Positions 6,654 through 15,683 of a stretch of DNA of 31,020 nucleotides are shown in pieces. A program made the translations under genes and the position numbers. How positions within the stretch are numbered: position 1 is the stretch's first letter; every line of letters starts with the position of its first letter. A model generated the notes under the pieces. It was given only the letters and a program-made list of their open reading frames with translations, did not search any database and was not told the DNA's origin. Origin of the DNA: RGIG1752 sp045650425 (GTDB lineage: Bacteria; Bacillota_I; Bacilli_A; RF39; UBA660); assembly GCA_045650425.1 (NCBI GenBank), contig JAZRRD010000067.1, positions 1 to 31,020 of the forward strand, in the 5' to 3' direction.

Positions 6654-8109
6654 GAGTTACCTCCTTAGCAATTTGTCCTTTATATGGCATAGCATCTTCT
6701 AGTGCTGCAGCAATATTTAATACATTTACATCATCATAACAATTTCCTGTAATATTCATACCAACTGGTAAATTACTTACAAATCCATTTGGAATAGTAA
6801 TTGAAGGGAACCCTCCAAAGTTTCCAATTTGCAATTGTTCATCTAAAGCAATAGTTTCTGTATCATATTGTTTATTTAATTCATCTATTTTTTTAGCAGG
6901 TCCAATACCAACTGGAGATAATACTGCATCATATTTTTTAAATAAATCTTTCCATGTATCTACAAGTAATCTTCTTACTCTTAAAGCATTATTAAAGTAT
7001 CTTTCTTTATTTTCTTTTTGAAGTACATAAGATCCAATAATAAAACGTCTTTTAATTAATGGAGAAAAACCTTTAGTACGATGATCTTTCATCATTTCAA
7101 TATAATCTTTTCCCTCTCCCCTTGGACCAAAAATAAATCCTGTAAGATTACTCATGTTACTTGATGCCTCAGCTGAATGAATTACTACATATACACTATA
7201 AATAGCATTAAGTAAATTTCTATCTACGCTTACTTCTTCAACTTCCATACCTAATTCTTTACATAATTCTAATGATTTATTGAAGTTTTCTAAATGCATC
7301 TTTAGTTCATCATCAGCATTTGGATAATTTTCTATATTACATAATTCTTTTACATAACATACTTTTTTACCTTTAACATCAGTATTTAAGCTATCATTTA
7401 AATGAATATCTTTAGAATCCCATGAAGTCATATCATTTATATCAATACCCTTCATTTCATCTACGACAATAGCACAGTCTTTAACATTACGAGCAAAAAC
7501 ACCTAAATGATCTATACTTGACGCATATGCAAATACACCATATCGACTAATCATTCCATAAGTTGGTTTGTATCCAACGATACCGCAATAAGATGCAGGT
7601 TTTCTGATAGAATCTCCACTATCAGTTCCTAAAGCGTATGGATAAACTCCGGCAGCAACAGCACAGGCACTACCTGCTGAAGATCCAGCGCATATTCTTG
7701 TTTTATCCCATGGATTTAAAACAATACCAGTGTGTCCTGTAGTTCCAGTTCCACCCATACCAAATTCATCCAAAACAGTTTTACTAATTTTAACTGCTCC
7801 TGCATTATTTAATTTTTCAATAGCTGTAGCATCAAAGAAAGGAACATAATCTTTTAATGTATTAGATGACCCAGTTGATAAAATACCTTTAGTACTATAG
7901 TTATCTTTAATACCATAAGGAATTCCTGATAATAGATTATCTGTTATTTTTTCTTCTTTTGCATCATCTAATATTGTAACAAAAGCGTTACATTCTTCTT
8001 GTAATTTGTGTGTTTTTTCTAACGATTCTTTAATTAAATCTTTACTTGTAACCTCACCATTTTTTAATAATTCGTGAAGTTCAGTGATGGTTTTGTTCAT
8101 ATAGTCCAT
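6646..8109 (-). CDS. gatA: Aspartyl/glutamyl-tRNA amidotransferase subunit A
   Basis: GatA is the amidase that releases ammonia from glutamine for GatB. The Ser-cisSer-Lys triad can be placed: Lys68 in GIPYGIKDN, the cis-Ser in AGSSAGSA (141-148) and the nucleophile Ser167 in GTDSGDSIRKPA. The usual signature is GGSSGGSA and GTDTGGSIR.PA, so Ala replaces Gly in the first block and Asp166 replaces the Gly just before the nucleophile; the triad is retained. The following GIVGYKPTYGMISRYG block is typical. Length 487 is normal. The start overlaps the gatC stop (TAATG), with AAAGGTGG in the gatC end as ribosome site. Confidence 0.95.
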   Translation of the reverse strand: MDYMNKTITELHELLKNGEVTSKDLIKESLEKTHKLQEECNAFVTILDDAKEEKITDNLLSGIPYGIKDNYSTKGILSTGSSNTLKDYVPFFDATAIEKLNNAGAVKISKTVLDEFGMGGTGTTGHTGIVLNPWDKTRICAGSSAGSACAVAAGVYPYALGTDSGDSIRKPASYCGIVGYKPTYGMISRYGVFAYASSIDHLGVFARNVKDCAIVVDEMKGIDINDMTSWDSKDIHLNDSLNTDVKGKKVCYVKELCNIENYPNADDELKMHLENFNKSLELCKELGMEVEEVSVDRNLLNAIYSVYVVIHSAEASSNMSNLTGFIFGPRGEGKDYIEMMKDHRTKGFSPLIKRRFIIGSYVLQKENKERYFNNALRVRRLLVDTWKDLFKKYDAVLSPVGIGPAKKIDELNKQYDTETIALDEQLQIGNFGGFPSITIPNGFVSNLPVGMNITGNCYDDVNVLNIAAALEDAMPYKGQIAKEVTHD

Positions 8110-8405
8110 TATCCCACCACCTTTGGTACAATTACAGCATTTTCTGATTTTTCGTCACAATTAGCAAGTAAATCTTCGATAGGTATAGATTCTTCAGGAA
8201 TATCTTCACGAAGAACGTATTCAAAATCATCTAAACAATGTGTCATTGGTTCAATTTCAGAAATATTTGGGATGGCATTGATCAAATCAATTTGTTTATC
8301 AATATCATCAAATTCATGTAATACCATATCATTTTCTTCACGGGTCAAACCGATCATTAACTTATCAGCATATTTATCAACCATTTCACTTGTAAATTTA
8401 CTCAT
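8109..8405 (-). CDS. gatC: Aspartyl/glutamyl-tRNA amidotransferase subunit C
   Basis: GatC is the small subunit that wraps around GatA and stabilises GatAB. The 98 residues follow the family pattern: an N-terminal helix pair (KYADKLMIGLTREENDMVLHEFDDI split over two helices), then the extended tail with the EPMTH motif and EDIPEESI. Position (gatC-gatA-gatB) and size (usual 95-100) agree. The start overlaps the aspS end by 8 bases, with GAGGTGG in the aspS coding sequence serving as ribosome site, indicating translational coupling. Confidence 0.93.
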   Translation of the reverse strand: MSKFTSEMVDKYADKLMIGLTREENDMVLHEFDDIDKQIDLINAIPNISEIEPMTHCLDDFEYVLREDIPEESIPIEDLLANCDEKSENAVIVPKVVG

Positions 8406-10158
8406 TTTCCACCTCTATTTTAATTCCTAGTTCTTTTAGTTGTTTTCTAGTTAAAGTAGAAGGACTTCCCATCATGTTATCTGCTCCAGATGTACTTGTA
8501 GGGAATGCTTGAACTTCTCTTAAGTTTGGTTCATCTTGAATAAGCATAATAATACGGTCAATTCCAGGAGCCATTCCACCATGTGGAGGACATCCATATT
8601 TAAATGCGTTACAAATTGAACTAAATCTTTGTTCTATTTCTTCTTTTTCGTAACCAACTAATTCAAAACCTTTAAACAATGATTTTAAGTCATGATTTCT
8701 AATAGCTCCACTGGCCATTTCATTACCATTACATACAAAATCATATTGATAAGCTAAAATATCTTCAATATTTTTATTGTTGTTATAATCTTCAATACCA
8801 TTGTGAGGTAAACTAAATGGATTATGACAGAAATCGTATTTTCCTTTTTCTTCATCATATTCGAACATAGGGAAATCTTTAATAATGCATAATTCTAGTT
8901 TATCTTTATCAATTAAATCTAATTTCCTTCCTAGTTCAGTTCTAATTTGTCCGGCATATTTTTGGGCTACTTTTAATTTTTTATTTGCTATGAAGAAAAT
9001 AACGCTATTTTTCTTCATATTTAATGAACTAATTAAATCGCTACGTTCTTTTTCACTTAAGAATTTATCAATAGGGCCTTTAAATGTTCCATCTTCCATT
9101 AAAGTTAAATATCCTATCCCAGGCATTCCTATGCTACTAGCGAAATCTACAATTTCGTTAAACCATGAGTTAGATTTATCTCCAATTCCTTCAACCACGA
9201 TAGCTTTAATAATAGTGTTTTTAAATGGTCCAAATGTTGTTTCTTTTAATACTTCTGAGATATCTTCAATAATCAATGGGTTTCTTAAATCTGGTTTGTC
9301 GGTACCGTACATATTCATTGCATCTTTATAAGCAATTCTACGGAATGGTTTTTCTGTTACTTTTTTATTACTAAATTTAGTGAAAACGTCATAGAAAATA
9401 TCTTCACCAACCTCTAAAACTTCATCTTCAGTTACAAAACTCATTTCTAAATCTAATTGATAAAATTCTAAAGTTCTGTCTGCTCTAGCATCTTCATCTC
9501 TAAAACATGGAGCAATTTGGAAATATTTTTCAAAACCTCCAACCATTAATAACTCTTTATAAATTTGCGGAGCTTGTGGAAGCGCATAGAACTTTCCTTT
9601 AAAGTTGCGTGATGGAACAACAAAATCTCTTGCTCCTTCTGGACTAGATGCAGTTAAAATTGGAGTTTGAACTTCTGTAAAACCTTGATTATGCATTTTA
9701 TTTCTTAAGAAATTTAATATTTCGCTTCTTAATAAAATATTATTTTTAACTTTTGGGTTTCTCATATCTAAATAACGATATTTTAAACGAATATCATCAT
9801 TTGCTTCCTTACTAGTCATTATATTAAAAGGCAAATTATGTTCTGATTCGCTTAATACTTCTAGAGATGAAACTAAAAGTTCTACTTCACCAGTTTTGAT
9901 TCTTTCGTTAAATGTTTCTTCAGCTCTTTTTCTAATAGTTCCCGTAAGACGTATAACACTTTCTTTAGCGAGTCCTAAAAAAAGTTTGTCATCATTACTA
10001 ACCGCTTGTAAGGTTTCGGTATTATCTCTTAAATCTAAAAATAACACGCCTCCATGATCTCTAATGTTTTCAATCCAACCACTTACTATAACTTCTTGTC
10101 CTTCTAGAGATGCGTTTATATCTTTGCAATAATGAGTTCTATATATATTTGCTTTCAT
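8398..10158 (-). CDS. aspS: Aspartyl-tRNA synthetase
   Basis: Class II synthetase charging tRNA-Asp. The 586 residues contain the N-terminal OB-fold anticodon domain (VIVSGWIENIRDHGG), motif 1 region around YRYLDMRNP, motif 2 FRDEDARADRTLEFYQLD, and motif 3 GMAPGIDRIIMLI. An inserted GAD domain lies between motifs 2 and 3, as in bacterial AspRS, and the length is typical (about 590). The bacterial form can be discriminating or can also charge tRNA-Asn; the presence of asnS means misacylation is not needed, but sequence alone does not decide. Third gene of the T-box operon, 14 bases after asnS. Confidence 0.96.
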   Translation of the reverse strand: MKANIYRTHYCKDINASLEGQEVIVSGWIENIRDHGGVLFLDLRDNTETLQAVSNDDKLFLGLAKESVIRLTGTIRKRAEETFNERIKTGEVELLVSSLEVLSESEHNLPFNIMTSKEANDDIRLKYRYLDMRNPKVKNNILLRSEILNFLRNKMHNQGFTEVQTPILTASSPEGARDFVVPSRNFKGKFYALPQAPQIYKELLMVGGFEKYFQIAPCFRDEDARADRTLEFYQLDLEMSFVTEDEVLEVGEDIFYDVFTKFSNKKVTEKPFRRIAYKDAMNMYGTDKPDLRNPLIIEDISEVLKETTFGPFKNTIIKAIVVEGIGDKSNSWFNEIVDFASSIGMPGIGYLTLMEDGTFKGPIDKFLSEKERSDLISSLNMKKNSVIFFIANKKLKVAQKYAGQIRTELGRKLDLIDKDKLELCIIKDFPMFEYDEEKGKYDFCHNPFSLPHNGIEDYNNNKNIEDILAYQYDFVCNGNEMASGAIRNHDLKSLFKGFELVGYEKEEIEQRFSSICNAFKYGCPPHGGMAPGIDRIIMLIQDEPNLREVQAFPTSTSGADNMMGSPSTLTRKQLKELGIKIEVENE

Positions 10159-10172
10159 TTTTTTATTCCTTT

Positions 10173-11552
10173 CTAAAATTCACAATTCCCAGGAGTTCTA
10201 GGAAAAGGTATTACATCTCTTATATTATCTATACCCGTTAAATAAATTAATAATCTTTCAAATCCCATTCCAAATCCAGAATGGACACAACCACCAAATC
10301 TTCTTAAATTTAAATACCATTCCAAAGATTCTGGTTCCATATTTAATTCTTTCATACGATTAACTAATTTATCGTAATCTTCTTCTCTTTGGCTTCCGCC
10401 CATTAATTCACCAGCACCAGGTACTTCCAGGTCAACTGCAGTAACAGTTTTTCCGTCATCATTTTGTTTCATATAGAATGCTTTAATATCTTTAGGCCAA
10501 TTTTTAATAAATACTGGTCCATTAAAGTATTCTGTAATATATTTTTCATGTTCCTTAGCAATATCTTCACCATATTCTGGTTCAAATTCCCAGGACTTAC
10601 CTGATTCCTTTAATATTCTAATAACTTCTTCATGATCTATTCTTGTAAACTTACTAGTTATTAAAGAGTTCAATTTATTTAATAACCCTTTTTCTACAAA
10701 TTTATCAAAGAATTCCATTTCATCAGGACATTTATCTAAGACATATTTAACCACAAATTTTAACATATCTTCCATAATATCCATATCACCATCTAAATCA
10801 CAAAAAGCTATTTCAGGTTCAATCATCCAAAATTCACAAGCATGAGTTTTAGTATTAGAATTTTCTGCTCTGAATGTAGGCCCAAATGTATATGTTTTTT
10901 TATATGCAAGAGCAAATGTTTCAGCCTGTAATTGACCACTTACCGTTAAAGCAGCTTGTTTCCCAAAGAAATCCTTAGAATAATCTAATTTTCCATATGA
11001 AGCGGTCTTTTCCAAATCAAGTGTAGTAACTTGGAACATTTCTCCAGCACCTTCGCAATCACTAGCAGTAATTATTGGAGCATGGAAATAAACATATCCA
11101 TTATCTTGAAAATAAGTATGTATTGCATGTGCCGCAACACTTCTTACTCTAAATACAGCTTGAAAAAGATTTGTCCTAGTTCTTAAATATGCTATTTCTC
11201 TTAAGAATTCTCTTGTAGGACGTCCTTTTGCTTGTAATGGATAATCATCAGTTACATCACCAAGTAAAGTAGCTTTTTCTAAGACAAGTTCAAATTCTTG
11301 TCCTTCTTTTGGTGAAGCTACAAGTTTTCCTTTAACATGAACAGCACTGCCCATTTTTAATTTTGAAACATTTTCAAAATCTTCACAAATATTATCTTCA
11401 TAAACTACTTGTAAAGTTTTAAAATTTGTACCATCGGTTAAATCAATGAAACCAAAATGAGCCTGTTTACGATGATTTTTAATCCATCCATCAATCTCAA
11501 TAATTTTATCAAGATAACTTTCATAATTATCGTATAAATCTTTAATATCCAT
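10173..11552 (-). CDS. asnS: Asparaginyl-tRNA synthetase
   Basis: Class II synthetase that charges tRNA-Asn directly. The 459 residues include an N-terminal OB-fold (EIDGWIKNHRKQAHFGFIDL region), the AsnRS motif 2 TFRAENSNTKTHACEFWMIE and motif 3 GFGMGFERLLIYLTG, ending IPFPRTPGNCEF as in typical AsnRS. The SNT..H.AEFWMIEPE block separates it from AspRS. It lies 8 bases after hisS with AGGGGTT before the ATG. Its presence beside gatCAB is relevant to the operon logic: the T-box bulge and specifier fit tRNA-Asn. Confidence 0.96.
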   Translation of the reverse strand: MDIKDLYDNYESYLDKIIEIDGWIKNHRKQAHFGFIDLTDGTNFKTLQVVYEDNICEDFENVSKLKMGSAVHVKGKLVASPKEGQEFELVLEKATLLGDVTDDYPLQAKGRPTREFLREIAYLRTRTNLFQAVFRVRSVAAHAIHTYFQDNGYVYFHAPIITASDCEGAGEMFQVTTLDLEKTASYGKLDYSKDFFGKQAALTVSGQLQAETFALAYKKTYTFGPTFRAENSNTKTHACEFWMIEPEIAFCDLDGDMDIMEDMLKFVVKYVLDKCPDEMEFFDKFVEKGLLNKLNSLITSKFTRIDHEEVIRILKESGKSWEFEPEYGEDIAKEHEKYITEYFNGPVFIKNWPKDIKAFYMKQNDDGKTVTAVDLEVPGAGELMGGSQREEDYDKLVNRMKELNMEPESLEWYLNLRRFGGCVHSGFGMGFERLLIYLTGIDNIRDVIPFPRTPGNCEF

Positions 11553-11560
11553 AATAACCC

Positions 11561-12826
11561 CTAACTATTTGACAATAAATATTCTAAAACTTCATCTTCG
11601 CCAATTTTTATTTCTTCTTTTGTTATATTATCTTTAATATTAACTAAACCTAATTTTAAGTCTTCACTATTTAAAATAACCAAATATTTAGCATTTAATC
11701 TATCTGCTTGTTTAAATTGCGCTTTTAATCCACGACCTGAGTTTTCTGTTTCACAAATTAATCCTGACATTCTTAAATCTTGAACTAAACTAATTGCGTG
11801 TAATTTTTCTTCTTCGTTAACATACATCACAAATACATCTACCCCATTATTCATTATTGGCTCAATTTCTAATGTTTCCATAACTGTAATAATACGATCT
11901 AATCCAAAAGCCCAACCAATTCCTGGAGTTTCCGGACCTCCTAAATCACTTACTAGATTATTATATCTTCCACCAGCTCCTAAAGTATTCGCATTTCCTA
12001 ATTGTTTGACTTCAGAAACAAATTCAAAAACTGTATGATTATAATAATCTAAACCTCTGACTATATTAGGATTAATCTCATAGTCAACATCTAATAAATC
12101 TAAATATTGAATAACTGTATCAAATCTTTGTTTACTTTCTTCGTTTAAATAATCTAAAATTACTGGCACGTTTTTTAATACTTCATGATTTGTATCATAC
12201 TTACAATCTAATATTCTTAATGGATTTGTTTTAAACCGATTTTGACAATCTGGACATAATTCATTAATGTGTGGTTCTAAATATTTAACTAATGCTTCCT
12301 TATAATTTTCACGAGATTCTTTATCACCTAAAGAATTTATATTTACTGTTACATCAGGAATATTTAATTCTTCTAAAAATCTATACCCCATCGAAATAAC
12401 TTCAGCATCCATAATAGCATCATTAGTTCCTAATACTTCTATTCCAAATTGTGTGAACTCACGATTGCGGCCTGATTGTGGTCTTTCATATCTATACATT
12501 GTGCCATTGTAATATAATTTTTTAGGCAATGTAGCTTCGCCGTACATTTTATTTTCAATAAAACTTCTAACAACTCCAGCAGTTCCTTCTGGTCTTAAAG
12601 TTAAACCTCTATCAGAACGATCTTTAAAATCATAAGTTTCTTTAGTAACTATATCACTGCTTTCTCCTACAGTTCTATGAAATAATTCGCTGCTTTCAAA
12701 CATAGGAGTTCTTATATATTCATAGTTATAACATAAACAAAATTCTTCAATCATTTTATTTACAAATTGCCACTTCTTGGTATTTTTTCCATAAATATCA
12801 TAAGTTCCTTTTGGTTTTGTAATCAT
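11561..12826 (-). CDS. hisS: Histidyl-tRNA synthetase
   Basis: Class II synthetase for tRNA-His; first gene of the operon. The 421 residues start MITKPKGTYDIYG, close to the usual HisRS N-terminus. They contain motif 2 MYRYERPQSGRNREFTQFG, the HisA motif RGLDYYNHTVFEF, a GAGGRYN loop, and motif 3 GIGWAFGLDRII. A longer frame begins at an ATG at 12835, but AAAGG abuts that codon while it is 9 bases from the ATG at 12826, so the shorter start is chosen. The start is only about 19 bases past the T-box terminator, typical for T-box genes. Confidence 0.95.
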   Translation of the reverse strand: MITKPKGTYDIYGKNTKKWQFVNKMIEEFCLCYNYEYIRTPMFESSELFHRTVGESSDIVTKETYDFKDRSDRGLTLRPEGTAGVVRSFIENKMYGEATLPKKLYYNGTMYRYERPQSGRNREFTQFGIEVLGTNDAIMDAEVISMGYRFLEELNIPDVTVNINSLGDKESRENYKEALVKYLEPHINELCPDCQNRFKTNPLRILDCKYDTNHEVLKNVPVILDYLNEESKQRFDTVIQYLDLLDVDYEINPNIVRGLDYYNHTVFEFVSEVKQLGNANTLGAGGRYNNLVSDLGGPETPGIGWAFGLDRIITVMETLEIEPIMNNGVDVFVMYVNEEEKLHAISLVQDLRMSGLICETENSGRGLKAQFKQADRLNAKYLVILNSEDLKLGLVNIKDNITKEEIKIGEDEVLEYLLSNS

Positions 12827-12844
12827 TATTCTCATCCTTTCAAT

Positions 12845-12902
12845 AAAAAAACCTAGCTCATGTAAGGACGGAATCTCCGCGGTGCCACCTTACTTTACTA
12901 GG
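12845..12902 (-). terminator. T-box-controlled terminator
   Basis: The terminator form pairs CCTAG (12902-12898) with CTAGG (12856-12852) and GTAAGG with CCTTAC, around an inner CGGA/TCCG hairpin, and ends in seven T (12851-12845). The left half includes T-box bases used by the antiterminator, so the two forms exclude each other. Confidence 0.85.
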
Positions 12903-13048
12903 TACTCTCTTAAATTTAACGCATTACTGCGATTCTACTTATATAAAGCTGTTCTTTCATTTATCACTCATTTAGGCATTCTCAGCAACTAGCCTTCTCT
13001 TTAAAACTTTAAATAAATTACTTGGTCTTTAAATAGAATTAATCTATA
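12845..13048 (-). promoter_or_regulatory. T-box riboswitch leader of the hisS-asnS-aspS-gatCAB operon
   Basis: A leader of about 200 nt that binds uncharged tRNA and permits transcription. The T-box AAGGTGGCACCGCGG (consensus AGGGTGGNACCGCG) is at 12878-12892. Stem I can be traced: TAAAG pairs with CTTTA at the base, AGTA with the facing GAA forms the specifier internal loop, ATTTAT pairs with ATAAAT above, and GGC...GCC forms the distal part. A CGCA/TGCG hairpin is the stem III candidate. The specifier-loop strand reads GAAAGAACAG; among codons for amino acids of the operon it offers AAC (Asn, 12953-12951). The tRNA-binding bulge TGGC pairs with GCCA, i.e. a G73 tRNA such as Asn or Asp, not tRNA-His (C73). 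Confidence 0.93.
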
Positions 13049-13054
13049 TATGTA

Positions 13055-13083
13055 TTGTAAAGCATTTTACACTTTTAGTCAAG
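13055..13083 (-). promoter_or_regulatory. Promoter of the T-box/hisS operon
   Basis: Minus-strand TTGACT (13083-13078), exactly 17 bases, then TACAAT (13060-13055): a near-consensus sigma-70 promoter. It lies 18 bases past the dtd stop. No clear dtd terminator precedes it; the only stem there is a 7-bp all-A/T one overlapping the dtd stop. Confidence 0.8.
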
Positions 13084-13101
13084 ATTTTAAATAAAAATAT
13101 T

Positions 13102-13536
13102 CTATTTTTCTAAAAGAATTGTTGTGGGTCCATCATTAATTAAGTTAACTTGCATATCAGCTCCAAATATACCTGTTTTTACAACTATGTATTTACTAAG
13201 TTCTTTATTAAACTCATCATACAATTTAATCGCTTTCTCTCCATTTAAAGCTTTAAGGTATGAAGGTCTATTACCTTTTGACGTATCACCGTATAAAGTA
13301 AATTGACTAATTGATAAAACTTCATCACCAACATCTAATATAGATTTGTTCATAATTCCTGCTTCATCTTCGAAAATTCTTAAATTAACTATTTTTTTAG
13401 CTAAATAACTAATTTGTTCCAAGCTATCTCCTTCGGTAAATCCTACTAATAAGACTAACCCTGAAGGTATTTCGTTATAAATTTGGTTATTTATTAAAAC
13501 TGATGCCTTTTTAGATTTTTGAACTACAACTTTCAT
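13102..13536 (-). CDS. dtd: D-aminoacyl-tRNA deacylase
   Basis: Dtd removes D-amino acids (and Gly from tRNA-Ala) mischarged on tRNA. The 144 residues carry both family motifs: SQFTLYGD near the middle and the Gly-cisPro loop motif NDGPTTI near the C-terminus, plus GNRPSY. Length is standard (145-150). Its ATG overlaps the relA stop (TAATG), with AAAGGTGAT as ribosome site, so it is co-expressed with relA, as in the relA-dtd (yrvI) pair of Bacillus. Confidence 0.95.
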   Translation of the reverse strand: MKVVVQKSKKASVLINNQIYNEIPSGLVLLVGFTEGDSLEQISYLAKKIVNLRIFEDEAGIMNKSILDVGDEVLSISQFTLYGDTSKGNRPSYLKALNGEKAIKLYDEFNKELSKYIVVKTGIFGADMQVNLINDGPTTILLEK

Positions 13537-15683
13537 TAAATCACCTTTATAACAAACTTTTGTCTTTCCAATTCTAATTTTAATTTATTTAATTCATCAT
13601 TATTTTTAACTTTTATTACTATTTCGTATTTAACTTTATTATTTAAATTAATAGTTTTAGCAGAATCAATAATAATATTTTTCATTGATGCGATAGTTAA
13701 AATATCCAACAAATAATTTTTCCCTTCTTCAACTTCAATTATTAATGAAGTAAAATAGCTATTAGATGAAGAGTCATTCCAAGAAACATTAACTAGCCTT
13801 TCATTTTTTTCAACAATATTAGGACAATTAATTTTGTGTACTACGATACCTTCGCCTTTGGTAATATAACCTTTTATTTCATCCCCTTTGACTGGATGGC
13901 AACATTTTGCTAAAGAAACCAAAATATCATCTGTACCCGCAACGATAATATCACTTTTATAGTTTTCACTTTTCTTAAAGTAATTATTAGCGGTCATCTT
14001 TTCAATTAAAGCATCTTGAACATTATGTTTTTCTTCGTTGGTTAAATTAATAATATAACCGGCAGTATATCTTAAAGAACCAAGAGATAAATAAATATCT
14101 TCTAAATCTTTTAATTTTAAATCTTTACATATTTTTTCAATGTTTTTATCACTTAATATTTCGTTAAACACTAGTTTTTTCTTTCGCAGTTCTTTTTCTA
14201 GTATTTCTTTTCCTTTTTCGATATATCTAACTCTATCTTGTTTACTAAAGTAAGCTTTTATTTTACTTTTAGCTTGCGAAGTTTTAACTATATTCAACCA
14301 ATCTTTGTTTGGAGATGCATTATTATTTGTTTTAATTTTTACAATGTCATTATCTTGCAATTCATAAGTTAAAGGAACAATGACTTCATTTACTATTGCT
14401 CCGACCGTTTTATCTCCTACATTTGAATGAATTCTATAAGCAAAATCAATTGGAGTTGAGCCTTTAGGTAACTCTACAACGTCTCCTTTAGGAGTAAAAA
14501 CATAAATTAATTCTGATAAAAAATCATTCTTAATTTCATTTGCAAAAATACTATCACTTTCTTCTGCTTCGTTTGCTTCGATCACACTTCTAAACATTTC
14601 TAATTTTTGTTCCATAATATTTTGAACTTTCTGCGTACCCTTTTCTTTATATGACCAATGTGAAGCTAAACCTTTTTCAGCAATTTCATCCATTTCAAAA
14701 GTTCTAAATTGCACTTCAAATAAATTGCCATCAACACCGAAAACGGTTGTGTGTAATGATTGATACATATTTTCTTTTGGCATTGCAATATAATCTTTAA
14801 ATCTTTTTGGAATAGGTCTAAATTTTGAATGTACGAGACCTACAGCTAAATAGCAATCGCTTTCTTTTTCTAAAATTACTCTTAAAGCCAAAAAATCATA
14901 AATATCGTTCCATTTCTTTCCTTTATTTAGCTTATTATATATGCTATAAACACTTTTTACTCTACCTTTAATCTCAAATTGTAAATCATGTTCTGCTAAA
15001 ATATCAGTTATCTGTTCTTTCATTTCGTTTAACGAGGCATTTAATTGTGCTCTTGTTGTGGCTAATTTTTCTTCAATGTCTCTATACACCTCTGGTTTTA
15101 AATATCTTAAACAAATATCTTCTAATTCACTTTTAATTGAATTAATTCCTAATCGGTGTGCTATTGGAACTAATACAGTCATTGTTTCATTTGCTTTACG
15201 TTTTTGTTTTTTTTCGTTAACTGCCCATATAGTCCTCATGTTATGTAAGCGATCAGCTAGTTTTATATATAAAATTCTTACATCTTCGGATAATCCTACT
15301 AAAACTTTTCTTAAATAAATTGCCGAAGAATCTGAATTATCTTGAAGTTCTAAACGATTAATTTTAGAAATAGATACTACTATATTTTTTATTTCTTTGC
15401 CAAATAACTTTTCTAAATCTTCCTCCGTTGCATTTCCATTGTTAATAGTTTCGTGTAATAATGCGCCTAAAATCGTAGTCACATCTACATTTAAATTTAA
15501 TAAAATATTTGCAACATTTAAAGGGTGAGTTATATAATCCTCATTTGTTAAACGTTTTTTCCCTGCATGTTGTTCTTTAGCGTATTCATAGGCATTTCTA
15601 ATTTTTTCTAAACTTTCGCTATCCTGATATAACTTTTCAGCTTTAATAATAAAATTATCAAATGTTATCATTTCATTTTTCAT
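13536..15683 (-). CDS. relA: RelA/SpoT-type (p)ppGpp synthetase with a degenerate hydrolase site
   Basis: Stringent-response enzyme of 715 residues with the full long-RSH layout: HD hydrolase domain (about 30-180), synthetase domain (about 235-345), TGS (about 393-452), a Cys motif KCCHPVKGDEIKGY and a C-terminal ACT domain. The synthetase looks active: GRVKSVYSIYNK (240-251), Asp263, the bifunctional-type RFKDYIAMPK (294-303) and Glu323 in FEVQFRT. The hydrolase domain keeps Arg44, His53, His77, Asp144 and Asn148, but the HD..ED motif reads HETINN: Asp78, Glu81 and Asp82 of the known numbering are Glu, Asn and Asn. I infer weak or absent (p)ppGpp hydrolysis. Its start overlaps the comN stop (ATGA). 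Confidence 0.94.
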   Translation of the reverse strand: MKNEMITFDNFIIKAEKLYQDSESLEKIRNAYEYAKEQHAGKKRLTNEDYITHPLNVANILLNLNVDVTTILGALLHETINNGNATEEDLEKLFGKEIKNIVVSISKINRLELQDNSDSSAIYLRKVLVGLSEDVRILYIKLADRLHNMRTIWAVNEKKQKRKANETMTVLVPIAHRLGINSIKSELEDICLRYLKPEVYRDIEEKLATTRAQLNASLNEMKEQITDILAEHDLQFEIKGRVKSVYSIYNKLNKGKKWNDIYDFLALRVILEKESDCYLAVGLVHSKFRPIPKRFKDYIAMPKENMYQSLHTTVFGVDGNLFEVQFRTFEMDEIAEKGLASHWSYKEKGTQKVQNIMEQKLEMFRSVIEANEAEESDSIFANEIKNDFLSELIYVFTPKGDVVELPKGSTPIDFAYRIHSNVGDKTVGAIVNEVIVPLTYELQDNDIVKIKTNNNASPNKDWLNIVKTSQAKSKIKAYFSKQDRVRYIEKGKEILEKELRKKKLVFNEILSDKNIEKICKDLKLKDLEDIYLSLGSLRYTAGYIINLTNEEKHNVQDALIEKMTANNYFKKSENYKSDIIVAGTDDILVSLAKCCHPVKGDEIKGYITKGEGIVVHKINCPNIVEKNERLVNVSWNDSSSNSYFTSLIIEVEEGKNYLLDILTIASMKNIIIDSAKTINLNNKVKYEIVIKVKNNDELNKLKLELERQKFVIKVI

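Noticed and set aside
8885..9331. Long plus-strand open frame inside aspS, and similar frames inside gatC/gatA and rpoD.
   Set aside because: Mirror frames of well-conserved genes with no promoter or ribosome site of their own.
13093..13109. 7-bp A/T stem over the dtd stop as a terminator.
   Set aside because: No G-C pair and a poor T run; read-through into the T-box promoter region is as likely.
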